This document shows, one piece after another, positions 54,847 through 62,674 of a stretch of DNA of 64,000 nucleotides. The translations under genes and the position numbers were made by a program. Within the stretch, counting starts at the first letter, position 1. Each line of letters opens with the position of its first letter. The notes below the pieces were generated by a model. The model worked only from the letters and a program-made list of their open reading frames with translations, was not told where the DNA came from and ran no database searches. Origin of the DNA: Paucibacter sediminis (lineage in GTDB: Bacteria; Pseudomonadota; Gammaproteobacteria; Burkholderiales; Burkholderiaceae_C); contig NZ_CP116346.1 of the NCBI RefSeq assembly GCF_030254645.1, positions 4,071,001-4,135,000 of the forward strand. Reading direction: 5' to 3'.

Positions 54847-55872
54847 CTAGAGCACGCGCTCGTCCTGGCGCAGCAGGGCGCCCAGTAGGGGCAGGCAGGC
54901 GGCATAGGCCGCGGGCCCATGGGCGGCGGGTTCGAAGCCGGGGAACAGCGCGGCCGGGTCGATCGCGCTGGTGCGCAGGCCCAGTTCGCGCTGCAACAGG
55001 GCCGCCAGCTCCTGGCCATGCTCGGGCGCCGCGAGGTACAGCCTGGCCAGCGGCAGGTCGGGCCAGGAGCGCTCCCAGACATCGATGGAGCGCTGCAGCT
55101 CCAGCACCAGGGGCGAGGATTCGAGCTCGGCGTCCAGGCCGTTGAACGCGAGGTCGTCGCCGGGCATGTACTCATAGCCCAGCGGCGCGGGTGCGTCGGC
55201 CTTGGGCGCGCCGGTCTGGGTGGCGCGCTTGAGCAGGCGGGCATCCCAGTCGAGCCGGCGCGTGTAGAACAGCTCGCCATGCGCGCAGATGGTGAGCAGG
55301 CATTGCGTGCCCTGCAGCAGCAGCGCCGCGGTGGCGCGCTTGCTCAGCTCCTCGGCCGCGGCGGCGGCGCTCTGCAGATTGCGCAGCGCGGTCTCGGCGA
55401 TGTCCACCACGTCCAGCGGCATGCCGGCGGCCGCGCCGAGCTTGCTGACACGCTCGATCGCGCGGTTGCTGCCCGCCACCACGAAGAGCTGCTTGTGTGC
55501 GCGCGGCTGGTCGTCGCCGACATGCATCACGTCCAGGGTGAGCTCGTCCAGCGGCACCTCCAGCAGGTCCTTGATCTGCCAGCGCGCGGCCGCCTTGAGT
55601 TCGTCCTGCGGCACATTGGGGGTGTCGATCTTGAGGATCTGGTAGGCATCGGCATCCAGCAGGGCCAGCACCTCGCCGCCGGCCAAGCCCAGCGCGGCGA
55701 GCTGGCGCTGCAGGGCCTCGTCGGCGGGCTCGCCCAGCTCGATCAGGCCCCAGCGCTCGGGGGCCAGCGGCGCGCTGCCGCCCTTGGGTGCCTGCAGATA
55801 GGCGAGCTGCTGACGGCCGAGCTGCAGCACCACGCGGCTGTTCGATCTGGCGCTCTGCCAGGGCCATCGCAT
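54847..55872 (-). CDS. mshI: MSHA biogenesis protein MshI (PilM-like)
   Basis: MshI is a cytoplasmic PilM-like, actin-fold protein of the assembly platform. The 341-residue product contains LLDADAYQILKIDTPNVPQD and an ARWQIKDLLEVPLDELTLDV segment like that of PilM/MshI. It has no membrane helix. The ATG at 55872 overlaps the mshQ stop by one base (TGATG), and the PilN-like gene follows after 20 bases. Confidence 0.88.
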   Translation of the reverse strand: MRWPWQSARSNSRVVLQLGRQQLAYLQAPKGGSAPLAPERWGLIELGEPADEALQRQLAALGLAGGEVLALLDADAYQILKIDTPNVPQDELKAAARWQIKDLLEVPLDELTLDVMHVGDDQPRAHKQLFVVAGSNRAIERVSKLGAAAGMPLDVVDIAETALRNLQSAAAAAEELSKRATAALLLQGTQCLLTICAHGELFYTRRLDWDARLLKRATQTGAPKADAPAPLGYEYMPGDDLAFNGLDAELESSPLVLELQRSIDVWERSWPDLPLARLYLAAPEHGQELAALLQRELGLRTSAIDPAALFPGFEPAAHGPAAYAACLPLLGALLRQDERVL

Positions 55873-58553
55873 CAGTAGTTCTCCCGCTGGTAGATCAGGT
55901 TGGGGCTGCTGCCATAGAGGCCGAAGCTGGCGCGCGCCGAGGGGTCCTTGTCGTAGCTGCCGCCGGCGGTACACCAGCCGCCCTGCAGGAAGGCGAGGTT
56001 GGCGCTGCTGCCGGCCGCCGGGTTCGGGCTCCAGGGCGCCAGGCAGGCGGCATCGCTGCTGCCGAGCTTGATGCTGAGGTCGTAGCTGCCCGCGCGCCCG
56101 CCGCCGGGCGCGGCCAGGATCAGGCGGGCACGGCCGCTGGCGAGTTGCACGGGGCTGTTGGTCAGGATGGCGTCGGCGGGGATCAAGCTCTTGCGGTAGT
56201 TGCCAAAGTTCAGCTGGGCGGCGCTGATGCCGGTGCAGCTGTCGGCGCTGTTGGTGGCGAAGGCGCTGCCGTTCCAGTATTCCGCCTGCATGGGCATGAG
56301 CAGATTGCGAAGCTGCGAGCCTATGGCATTTTGCAGGCGCAGGCGACCGAAACGCAGCGGCACTGTGGCAATCAGGCTGCGATCGTTTACCCCATCGGCG
56401 GGGCTGTCGGTATCGAGATCGAGGCCGGCCATGCCCACGCCGTCCTGGTCGACCGGCGCGACGCCCAGGCGCAGCGCATCGGCACCCTCGAAGGGGCCGT
56501 CGGGCCCGCCGCTGGCGCGCAGCGCCGCCACGGTGAGCTTGAGATCGCTGCTGACGCCCTGGCTCCAGCTGCCGCTGCTGAGCAGCGAGAGCCGCAGCGG
56601 CACGCCGCTGCTGAGGAAGCGGGTGCTGCCGGCTACCCCCGTCAGTTGCCAGACGGCGCTGCTGCCGAGGTCCAGGCGCGCAAAGCTGCCCTCGTAGTTG
56701 AGGGTGGTGGCGCCCAGCGCATTGCGGGCCGTGAGGGTCAGGGCTTGCTCGAAGTTCTCGCCCAGGTAGTTGAAGGTGGAGGCCGGGGCGCAGGTGAGAT
56801 TGCTGCGCAGCTTCAGCGCGCCGGCGCTGACCGCGAAGCCCGCGGGCGTGAAGCGCCCCACCACGGCGCTGGGTGCACCGCTGGCATTGAAGACCAGGGC
56901 GTCCAGGTTCACGCCGGGGCTGCCCAGGTAGTTGCTCACCAGCGCGGCGCTGGCGAGCTGGAAGCTGCCCACCTCGGTGTACTGCAGCGTGCCGATGGTC
57001 TTGCTGCCGCCGCTGAAGCCGCTCACCGTGCCGTTGTTGAGGCTGCCCAGCACGCCGCTGGCCGGGGTCTGCGAGCCGGCCAGCGGGCTCAGGTTGACGG
57101 CGGTGTTGAAGGAGGGCGCCAGGCCACCGGCGCTCACCTGCGCCAGGCTGGCACCGGCATCCGGCACGCCATCGCCATTGGCATCGGCGCCGGCGCTCCA
57201 GCGGTAGGCGCCCACCGTGGCGCTGAAATCGGCGCCGGCCTTGCCGAACACCGCGCCGCTGGCGCTGCTGTTGGCGGGGTTGGCGACCGCGCCCATGGCG
57301 ATGCCCGAGACCACCAGGGCAAAGGGGCGCAGCGTCAAATCGCCGCTGCTGCCGCTGATGGTGCTGGCGGCGTAGCCGAGCGAGTCGTCGTCGAGGTTGA
57401 GCGCGAACTTGCCGATGTCGCTGCTGCTCAACACCAGGCTGGCGACGCCGGCGCTGAAGTTCAGGCCGATCAGGTTGTTTCCGGCCGGGCGGCTCGCCGG
57501 CACGGCGGCCAGGGCCGGCGCGACGATGCCCGGCGCCGTCCACGGGCCGCCGGTGTTGCCGGTGTCGCTGCGCCAGAGCTTGAGGTTGCGTGTGCCGCTG
57601 TAGTCGCTTGCGATGCCGCAGCTGCCGGTGCCGGGGTCCTTCTTGATCAGGCTGACCTGCAGGTCGTGGTTGCGGCCGGCCACCGCCACATTGCTGCCGG
57701 CGATCTGGTTGCCGAGGTCCTCGGCCCAGACAAAGGCGTTGTCGCGGTACTGGATGGTGGCCGAGACGGTGCTGCTGGCCGGGACGGTGTTGTCGACCAC
57801 GGTGACGCTGAGGTTCTGCGCCAGGCTGTGCGCCAGCCTGAGCCTGACCGCACCGCCATCCGCGGCCGCAAAGCTGTAGCTGGCCAGGCCGCTGTTGGCC
57901 GCGCCCGGGCTCAGCGTGCCGGCCGGGGCCGGGCCGCTGCCGGCGCTCCAGTTGCCGCGGCCGGTGGAGGTGCTGAGACTGACCGTGCCGGTATAGCCGC
58001 TCAACGTGTTGCCGTTGCCGTCCCGGGCGGTGATGGTGAGGGTCTGCGGCAGGCAGGTGGAGGCGCTGCCGGTGCCGCCGATGCCGAAGCCTGCCAGGGG
58101 CGGGGCGGCGTTGACGGTGATATTGACCGTCCGCGAGGTCTGGGTCTGATACTCCGTGAAGGTGATGGAGCGGCTGCCGGCGCTGGTGGCGATGTAGCGC
58201 AGGCTCAGCACGGCGACGCGGTTGCCGTTGTTGCCGGGAACATAGACCGAGTACCTGGCACCACCCGAGACATAGACGTTGTTGCAGTCCCAGTCGATGG
58301 AACTCGCGCAGCCCGCGTAGCTGAAGCCGGCCGGCGCGTTGTCGCCCACCTGCATCGCACCGCCCTGGCAATGGTCGTAGAAGATGGTCAGGTTCACCGT
58401 GACGGTGGCGCCTACGGTCACGTTGCTGGGGCTGGCCGTGACGGCGCCCAGGCTCATGCTGCAGGCGCTGGCGCCGGTGCTGCAAAGCCATTGCAGCGCC
58501 AGCAGCAGGCACAGGCGCAACAGGCGCAACGGGTGCAAAGGCCGGCGCATCAT
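55872..58553 (-). CDS. mshQ: MSHA biogenesis protein MshQ-like
   Basis: MshQ-type proteins are large exported pilus-associated proteins of uncertain role. The 893-residue product has a signal peptide (LLRLCLLLALQWLCSTGASA), an early conserved-repeat-like domain (TVGATVTVNLTIFYDHCQG), then long beta-rich repeats and many GLY/SER runs. The C-terminal part contains paired Cys and LYGSSPNLIYQRENY. The C-terminal half resembles the DUF6701-type region of MshQ. It may be an adhesin or a pilus tip component. It overlaps mshP by four bases. Confidence 0.82.
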   Translation of the reverse strand: MMRRPLHPLRLLRLCLLLALQWLCSTGASACSMSLGAVTASPSNVTVGATVTVNLTIFYDHCQGGAMQVGDNAPAGFSYAGCASSIDWDCNNVYVSGGARYSVYVPGNNGNRVAVLSLRYIATSAGSRSITFTEYQTQTSRTVNITVNAAPPLAGFGIGGTGSASTCLPQTLTITARDGNGNTLSGYTGTVSLSTSTGRGNWSAGSGPAPAGTLSPGAANSGLASYSFAAADGGAVRLRLAHSLAQNLSVTVVDNTVPASSTVSATIQYRDNAFVWAEDLGNQIAGSNVAVAGRNHDLQVSLIKKDPGTGSCGIASDYSGTRNLKLWRSDTGNTGGPWTAPGIVAPALAAVPASRPAGNNLIGLNFSAGVASLVLSSSDIGKFALNLDDDSLGYAASTISGSSGDLTLRPFALVVSGIAMGAVANPANSSASGAVFGKAGADFSATVGAYRWSAGADANGDGVPDAGASLAQVSAGGLAPSFNTAVNLSPLAGSQTPASGVLGSLNNGTVSGFSGGSKTIGTLQYTEVGSFQLASAALVSNYLGSPGVNLDALVFNASGAPSAVVGRFTPAGFAVSAGALKLRSNLTCAPASTFNYLGENFEQALTLTARNALGATTLNYEGSFARLDLGSSAVWQLTGVAGSTRFLSSGVPLRLSLLSSGSWSQGVSSDLKLTVAALRASGGPDGPFEGADALRLGVAPVDQDGVGMAGLDLDTDSPADGVNDRSLIATVPLRFGRLRLQNAIGSQLRNLLMPMQAEYWNGSAFATNSADSCTGISAAQLNFGNYRKSLIPADAILTNSPVQLASGRARLILAAPGGGRAGSYDLSIKLGSSDAACLAPWSPNPAAGSSANLAFLQGGWCTAGGSYDKDPSARASFGLYGSSPNLIYQRENY

Positions 58554-59020
58554 GGCCGCACCACCGTGCGGCTCAGCTGCCGCTCCGCATAGCTGGGCTG
58601 TGGCGTGCCACTGGCCGGGCAGGCGCCGGCCGCCGGGGCGTTGCAGGCGTTCGCCACCAGTTGGTAGAAGACCAGGCTGCTGGCGCCGTCGCTCGCGCTG
58701 CTGCGCTGGCAGCTCACCGTCACCACGAAGTCGCCCAGGCTGATATTGGTGTTGCCCGGGCAGGCGGGGGCCGGCGCCGGCGGTGCCGGCACGCGCAGCA
58801 CCTGGAAGCTGGCCCATTCCAGGCCGGCAAAGGCGGCCTGGTAGGCGCGCGCGGCGTTCAGCTCGGCGGCCGAACCCAGATGCTGGCGCTGGCTGAAGCG
58901 CGCCATCGCCGCGCCCAGCGCGGCCAGCACCACCAGGATGAAGATCACCGACACCATGGTGAAGCCATGCTGCTGCTGCGCGCGCCGCGGCCGCCTTGCC
59001 TCAGGGCTGGTTGTCGACAT
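58550..59020 (-). CDS. mshP: MSHA prepilin-like protein MshP
   Basis: MshP is a minor pilin. The 156-residue protein has a prepilin leader ending HG before the FTMVSVIFILVVLAALGAAM helix; residue 5 after the cut is not the usual Glu but Ser. A PilX-like C-terminal part has paired Cys (residues about 90 and 102). Start 59020 gives a leader of about 22 residues; 59029 would add three. It overlaps mshO by about 20 bases and mshQ by four. Confidence 0.83.
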   Translation of the reverse strand: MSTTSPEARRPRRAQQQHGFTMVSVIFILVVLAALGAAMARFSQRQHLGSAAELNAARAYQAAFAGLEWASFQVLRVPAPPAPAPACPGNTNISLGDFVVTVSCQRSSASDGASSLVFYQLVANACNAPAAGACPASGTPQPSYAERQLSRTVVRP

Positions 59021-59828
59021 GCAGGGCATGGTGCAGGGTAATGGTTTCGTCGCCGCTGGCGGCGGTGCTTTGCAGCGTGAGGCGCAGCGTCACCAGGGCG
59101 GCGCGCGCCGCCGCGGCGGCGGCGCTGTAGCTGAAGCTGCAGGCCTTCACGCCGCGCGCCAGCAGCGCGGCACTGCCGCCCGCGGGCGGATCGGGCTGCG
59201 CCGCCACAAAGCCATAGCCGCTGTAGCGCGTCAGCGTGGCGGCGGCCAGGTCGCAGCGGTAGCTGACGGGCTGCTCCACCGCAAACACGCGGTAGGGCGG
59301 GGTCGCGAGCGCGACCGGCAGCCCGGCCGCATTCGACATCGTGATGCTGCTGGCGAGGCCGGCGCCATTGCTGGCGCTGCGGCGGTTGGCGCCGACATAG
59401 GCGTCGGCATCCGGGTTGTCGGCGCCCAGGTTGTAGAACACCAGCTGCTGGCCGCTCGCGAGGGCAAGACCCGGCCCCACGAGATCGAAGGCGTTGTCGG
59501 CAACGCCGAAGTCCAGCCGGCCGGCGCCCTCGGTGGCGTAGCGCGCCGCGCCGCTGCTGGGGATCAGCTCCAGGCTGGCGCCGCCGGCGCTGCTGAGCGT
59601 ACGTACGCTGTTGGGCAGGGCCACGGCGATGTCGCGGCCGATGCGGCGCAGCGCCGTGTCGGCCTGGTCCACCAGCTGCGCGCGCGCGCTGCTGGCCAGG
59701 TAGCTGCGCACCGGCGCGACGATGAAGACCGACACGATGCCGGCCACGATGCCGGTGAGCGTGATCACCAGCACCGCCTCGACCAGGGTGAAACCCTTTT
59801 GCAGCTCAGAGCGCGGCATTGGGCGCAT
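59001..59828 (-). CDS. mshO: MSHA minor pilin MshO
   Basis: MshO is a minor pilin of the GspJ/PilW type. The 275-residue protein has a short leader ending KG, then the N-methylated helix FTLVEAVLVITLTGIVAGIV with Glu5 intact. The rest is a large beta-rich head. The start is 59828 or 59819 (MPRSELQKG); both overlap the mshD stop. It overlaps mshP at its end. This tight nesting supports a single transcript. Confidence 0.87.
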   Translation of the reverse strand: MRPMPRSELQKGFTLVEAVLVITLTGIVAGIVSVFIVAPVRSYLASSARAQLVDQADTALRRIGRDIAVALPNSVRTLSSAGGASLELIPSSGAARYATEGAGRLDFGVADNAFDLVGPGLALASGQQLVFYNLGADNPDADAYVGANRRSASNGAGLASSITMSNAAGLPVALATPPYRVFAVEQPVSYRCDLAAATLTRYSGYGFVAAQPDPPAGGSAALLARGVKACSFSYSAAAAAARAALVTLRLTLQSTAASGDETITLHHALHVDNQP

Positions 59829-60378
59829 GGCGGGTGCGGTAACCCTGCAGGCTGATGGTTTCGCCACCCGGGCCGCTGACGGTGACGGTGATCTGCAGCG
59901 CATCGCCGCTGCCGGCGTTGATGCTGCCCAGGTCGGCCGCCGCGACCGTGATGCTGGCGTTATAGCGCTCCAGGCCGCTGACGGCGCTGTCGCTCAGGTC
60001 GCGGATGCCGCTCATGCTGAAGCCGTGATAGTCGTTCACATTGTCGAAGGGCGTGCTGCCGGCGTAGCGGGTCTCGCCGGCCTCGGGGCCGAGGTTCTCG
60101 GGCTGGCTGCAGGCCGCGCTGTCGGCGGCCTGGTCGGCGTTGGCATCATCCGGGTCGCAGAAGGTGAAGGGCATCAGCTGCACCTCCTGCAGCAGCGACT
60201 CGGCAATCGCCAGCGCCTGGCGGCGGATCATCGGATCGGCGCTCCTGGCACCGGCCTGCACGAAGATCTGCAGCACGCCCGCCAGCGCCGCGCTCACCAC
60301 CACCATGAAGACGATCAGCTCCACCAGGGTCAGGCCTTGCTGACCGGCGCGGCGCGAGGGATGAAGGTGGCTGGGCAT
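59806..60378 (-). CDS. mshD: MSHA minor pilin MshD
   Basis: MshD is a minor pilin of the PilV/GspI type. The 190-residue protein has a leader ending QG, the helix LTLVELIVFMVVVSAALAGV with Glu5, and a Cys pair in FTFCDPDDANAD and SAACSQPE that could form a disulfide. It follows mshC by 52 bases and overlaps mshO. Assignment is by sequence type and gene order. Confidence 0.87.
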   Translation of the reverse strand: MPSHLHPSRRAGQQGLTLVELIVFMVVVSAALAGVLQIFVQAGARSADPMIRRQALAIAESLLQEVQLMPFTFCDPDDANADQAADSAACSQPENLGPEAGETRYAGSTPFDNVNDYHGFSMSGIRDLSDSAVSGLERYNASITVAAADLGSINAGSGDALQITVTVSGPGGETISLQGYRTRHAPNAAL

Positions 60379-60430
60379 GCGTGGGAGGCTCCAGGCCGCA
60401 TGCTAGCCGCTGCAGCCCCCAGGCAAGGGC

Positions 60431-60919
60431 TCAGGGAAGGCGGAAAACCAGCCCAGTTTCCTGTTCCAGCTGATAGGCCTGGCTGTAGGCGCCATGGGCC
60501 ACGGTGATGGTCAGACTGGTGTTGCTGCCGCTGAGGCTGCGGCCGCTGTTGCCGGCGTTGAAAGTGAAGCTGCGCGTGCCGCCCTCGGCGATGCAGGGGC
60601 TGGTGCCGGCGGGGCAGTCCAGCGTGCCCAGGCTGGCACCGCCCACATAGGCGAAGGCGATGCCGTCGCCGCTGATGGTGGCGACGATGGGGCGGCGCTG
60701 CGTCAGGGCCTGGCGCTGCATGGCGGGCAGTTCGGCCAGCAGCTGGTCACCGAAGGCGCGCAAGCGCCAGTCGGTGGTGTCGATCAGCCGGGGCAGGGCG
60801 ATCACCGCGAGCGCGCCGATCAGCACCATCACGATGATCAGCTCGATCAAGGTAAAACCCGCCACGGGCCGTCGCGGGCCGGTGGCGGGTGGGTGGCAGG
60901 CGCGCGCGCCAGGGCTCAC
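60431..60919 (-). CDS. mshC: MSHA minor pilin MshC
   Basis: MshC is a minor pilin of the GspH/FimT type. The 162-residue protein begins with a GTG that overlaps the mshA stop (GTGA). A leader ending AG precedes [20 protein letters not shown] with Glu5. The head has a Cys pair in [17 protein letters not shown]. The frame continues upstream through mshA, but that part does not read as protein. Translational coupling to mshA is likely. Confidence 0.87.
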   Translation of the reverse strand: MSPGARACHPPATGPRRPVAGFTLIELIIVMVLIGALAVIALPRLIDTTDWRLRAFGDQLLAELPAMQRQALTQRRPIVATISGDGIAFAYVGGASLGTLDCPAGTSPCIAEGGTRSFTFNAGNSGRSLSGSNTSLTITVAHGAYSQAYQLEQETGLVFRLP

Positions 60920-61302
60920 AGAATGCCGATGGCGCTGAAGGTGGCGCTGTGGCCGTTGCCGTCGGTGATGGTGCAGGTGACCGTGGCGCCGGGCGCGATG
61001 GCGGCCGCGGTGATGGTGTAGGTCGAACCATTGCCGGTGGGCAGCACGCCGCCCTGCAGGGCGCTCGCGACGCTGGTGCAATTGTTGATCGCGACGCCAT
61101 TGGCGGCGTTGACGGTGCGGGCCGAGAAGTTGATCGACGAGGCCGAGCTGAGCGCGCCCGCCACGCCGTTCAGCGCGGCCGCCTGGGCGTCGCCGCGCAG
61201 GTCGACGAACCTGGGCAGGGCCACGGCGGCCAGCACGCCCAGGATGACGATGACCATCACCAGTTCGATGAGGGTGAAACCAGCTTGCGTCGTTTGCTTC
61301 AT
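60916..61302 (-). CDS. mshA: MSHA major pilin
   Basis: MshA is probably the main pilus subunit. The 128-residue prepilin has the leader MKQTTQAG, then [20 protein letters not shown] with Glu5, a helical spine and a short beta head. The two head cysteines, in NNCTSVAS and TVTCTITDG, would make the pilin disulfide loop. An AGAGG ribosome site lies about eight bases before the ATG. A 134-base gap separates it from mshG, the longest gap in the cluster and the likeliest place for an extra pilin promoter. Confidence 0.9.
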   Translation of the reverse strand: MKQTTQAGFTLIELVMVIVILGVLAAVALPRFVDLRGDAQAAALNGVAGALSSASSINFSARTVNAANGVAINNCTSVASALQGGVLPTGNGSTYTITAAAIAPGATVTCTITDGNGHSATFSAIGIL

Positions 61303-61436
61303 GGAACGGAACCTCTGTTGATGCCTTGAATCGGCCCGGCCGGGCAGGGCCCATGGACCCAGCTTAGCCGGGCATACCCTCGGCTCATCGTCCAAATGCG
61401 GCCACACTTGAGCGCGATTTGGGCGCCGGCGTGAAA
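61303..61436. promoter_or_regulatory. Gap between mshG and mshA
   Basis: This 134-base stretch is the only sizeable gap in the msh cluster and lies directly before the major pilin gene. I see no convincing sigma-70, sigma-54 or sigma-28 boxes; a CCCGGCCGGG palindrome sits at about 61336-61345. A promoter here is inferred from the need for high pilin expression. Confidence 0.25.
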
Positions 61437-62669
61437 TCAGCCACGCCCCATGGCCGCCTGGCCCAGATTCCACAGCGGCAGGAACACGCCCAGCGCCAGC
61501 ATCAGCACCATGGCGCCGATCAGCAGCAGCAAAATCGGTTCGATCGCGGCCGACAGGCCCTTGATGGCGTAATCGGTTTCGCGCTCGTACATGCCGGCGA
61601 TCTCGACCATCAGGTTGTCGAGCTCGCCGGTCTCCTCGCCCACCGCAATCATCTGCAGCACGATGGGGGTGAATACGCCCGCCGCGGTGGCGCAGCGCGA
61701 GATGCTTTCGCCGCGCTCCACGCCATCGCGCATCTGGTCAATGCGCGCGCCGATGAAGGCGTTGTCCACCGTCTGCGCCACCACCGTCATGGCCTGGCTG
61801 ATCGGCACGCCGCTGCGCGAGGCGAGCGCGAAGCTGCGCGCGAAACGCGACAGCGTGGCCTTCAGGATGATGGGGCCGGCGATCGGCAGGCGCAGCTTGA
61901 GGCGGCCCCAGCGGTAGCGGCCGACCGCGGTGGCGAGCCAGCTGCGCGTGGCCAGCACCGCTGCCGCCGCGGCGGCCAGCAGGCCCGGCCACCATTTCAG
62001 CATCCAGGCCGAGAAGCCCAGCAGCAGCCGCGTCATCAGCGGCAGCTCGGTCTTGAAGCCCGCGAACACCGCTGCAAAGGTGGGCAGTACGAAGATGTTG
62101 ATGACCACCAGGGCGATCGCCATCGCCACCACCACCATGGTGGGGTAGCGCAGCGCCTGCTTGATGCGGGCGCGCGTGTCGATCTCGAACTCGAGGTGCT
62201 GGCCCAGGCGCTCGAACACCTCGGTGAGGCGGCCGGTCATCTCGCCCACGCGCACCATCGCCACGTAGAAGGGCGTGAACACCTGCGGGTGGCGGGCCAT
62301 CGCGGTGGAGAGTTCGCGCCCCTGGTCGAGGCTGGAACGCAGATCCTGCAGCAGGCCGATCATGGCCGGCTGCGCGGTGGAGGCCTCCAGGCCGGCGAGC
62401 GCGCGCAGGATGGGCACGCCGGCCTTCTGCAGGGTGTAGAGCTGGCGCGTCATCACCAGCAGGTCCACCATGCCGACCGGGCGCGCGCGCATTGCCGCCC
62501 ACCAGTCCTGCCGGGGCGCGGAGAGGCTGCTGCCGGCCGGCTTGATGTCGATCGGGATCACGCCGCCGGCGCTGAGCTGCGCGGCCACCGCGTCCATGCC
62601 CTCGGCATCGATGACGCCGCTGAGCTGCTCGCCGCGGTTGTTGCGGCCGCGCCAGGCGTAGGACCTCAC
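61437..62669 (-). CDS. mshG: MSHA assembly platform protein MshG
   Basis: MshG is the polytopic inner-membrane platform protein, of the PilC/GspF family. The 410-residue product has two GspF-type repeats (about residues 70-190 and 270-395), with helices near 170-190, 215-240 and 375-400, and the motifs [20 protein letters not shown] and [20 protein letters not shown]. The start is GTG, five bases after the mshE stop. The stop precedes the mshA gap. Confidence 0.92.
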   Translation of the reverse strand: MRSYAWRGRNNRGEQLSGVIDAEGMDAVAAQLSAGGVIPIDIKPAGSSLSAPRQDWWAAMRARPVGMVDLLVMTRQLYTLQKAGVPILRALAGLEASTAQPAMIGLLQDLRSSLDQGRELSTAMARHPQVFTPFYVAMVRVGEMTGRLTEVFERLGQHLEFEIDTRARIKQALRYPTMVVVAMAIALVVINIFVLPTFAAVFAGFKTELPLMTRLLLGFSAWMLKWWPGLLAAAAAAVLATRSWLATAVGRYRWGRLKLRLPIAGPIILKATLSRFARSFALASRSGVPISQAMTVVAQTVDNAFIGARIDQMRDGVERGESISRCATAAGVFTPIVLQMIAVGEETGELDNLMVEIAGMYERETDYAIKGLSAAIEPILLLLIGAMVLMLALGVFLPLWNLGQAAMGRG

Positions 62670-62674
62670 CGGGC

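Noticed and set aside
55788-58592. A 934-codon plus-strand open frame opposite mshQ
   Set aside because: It is Ala/Gly-rich antisense of a repetitive gene, with no ribosome site or domain.
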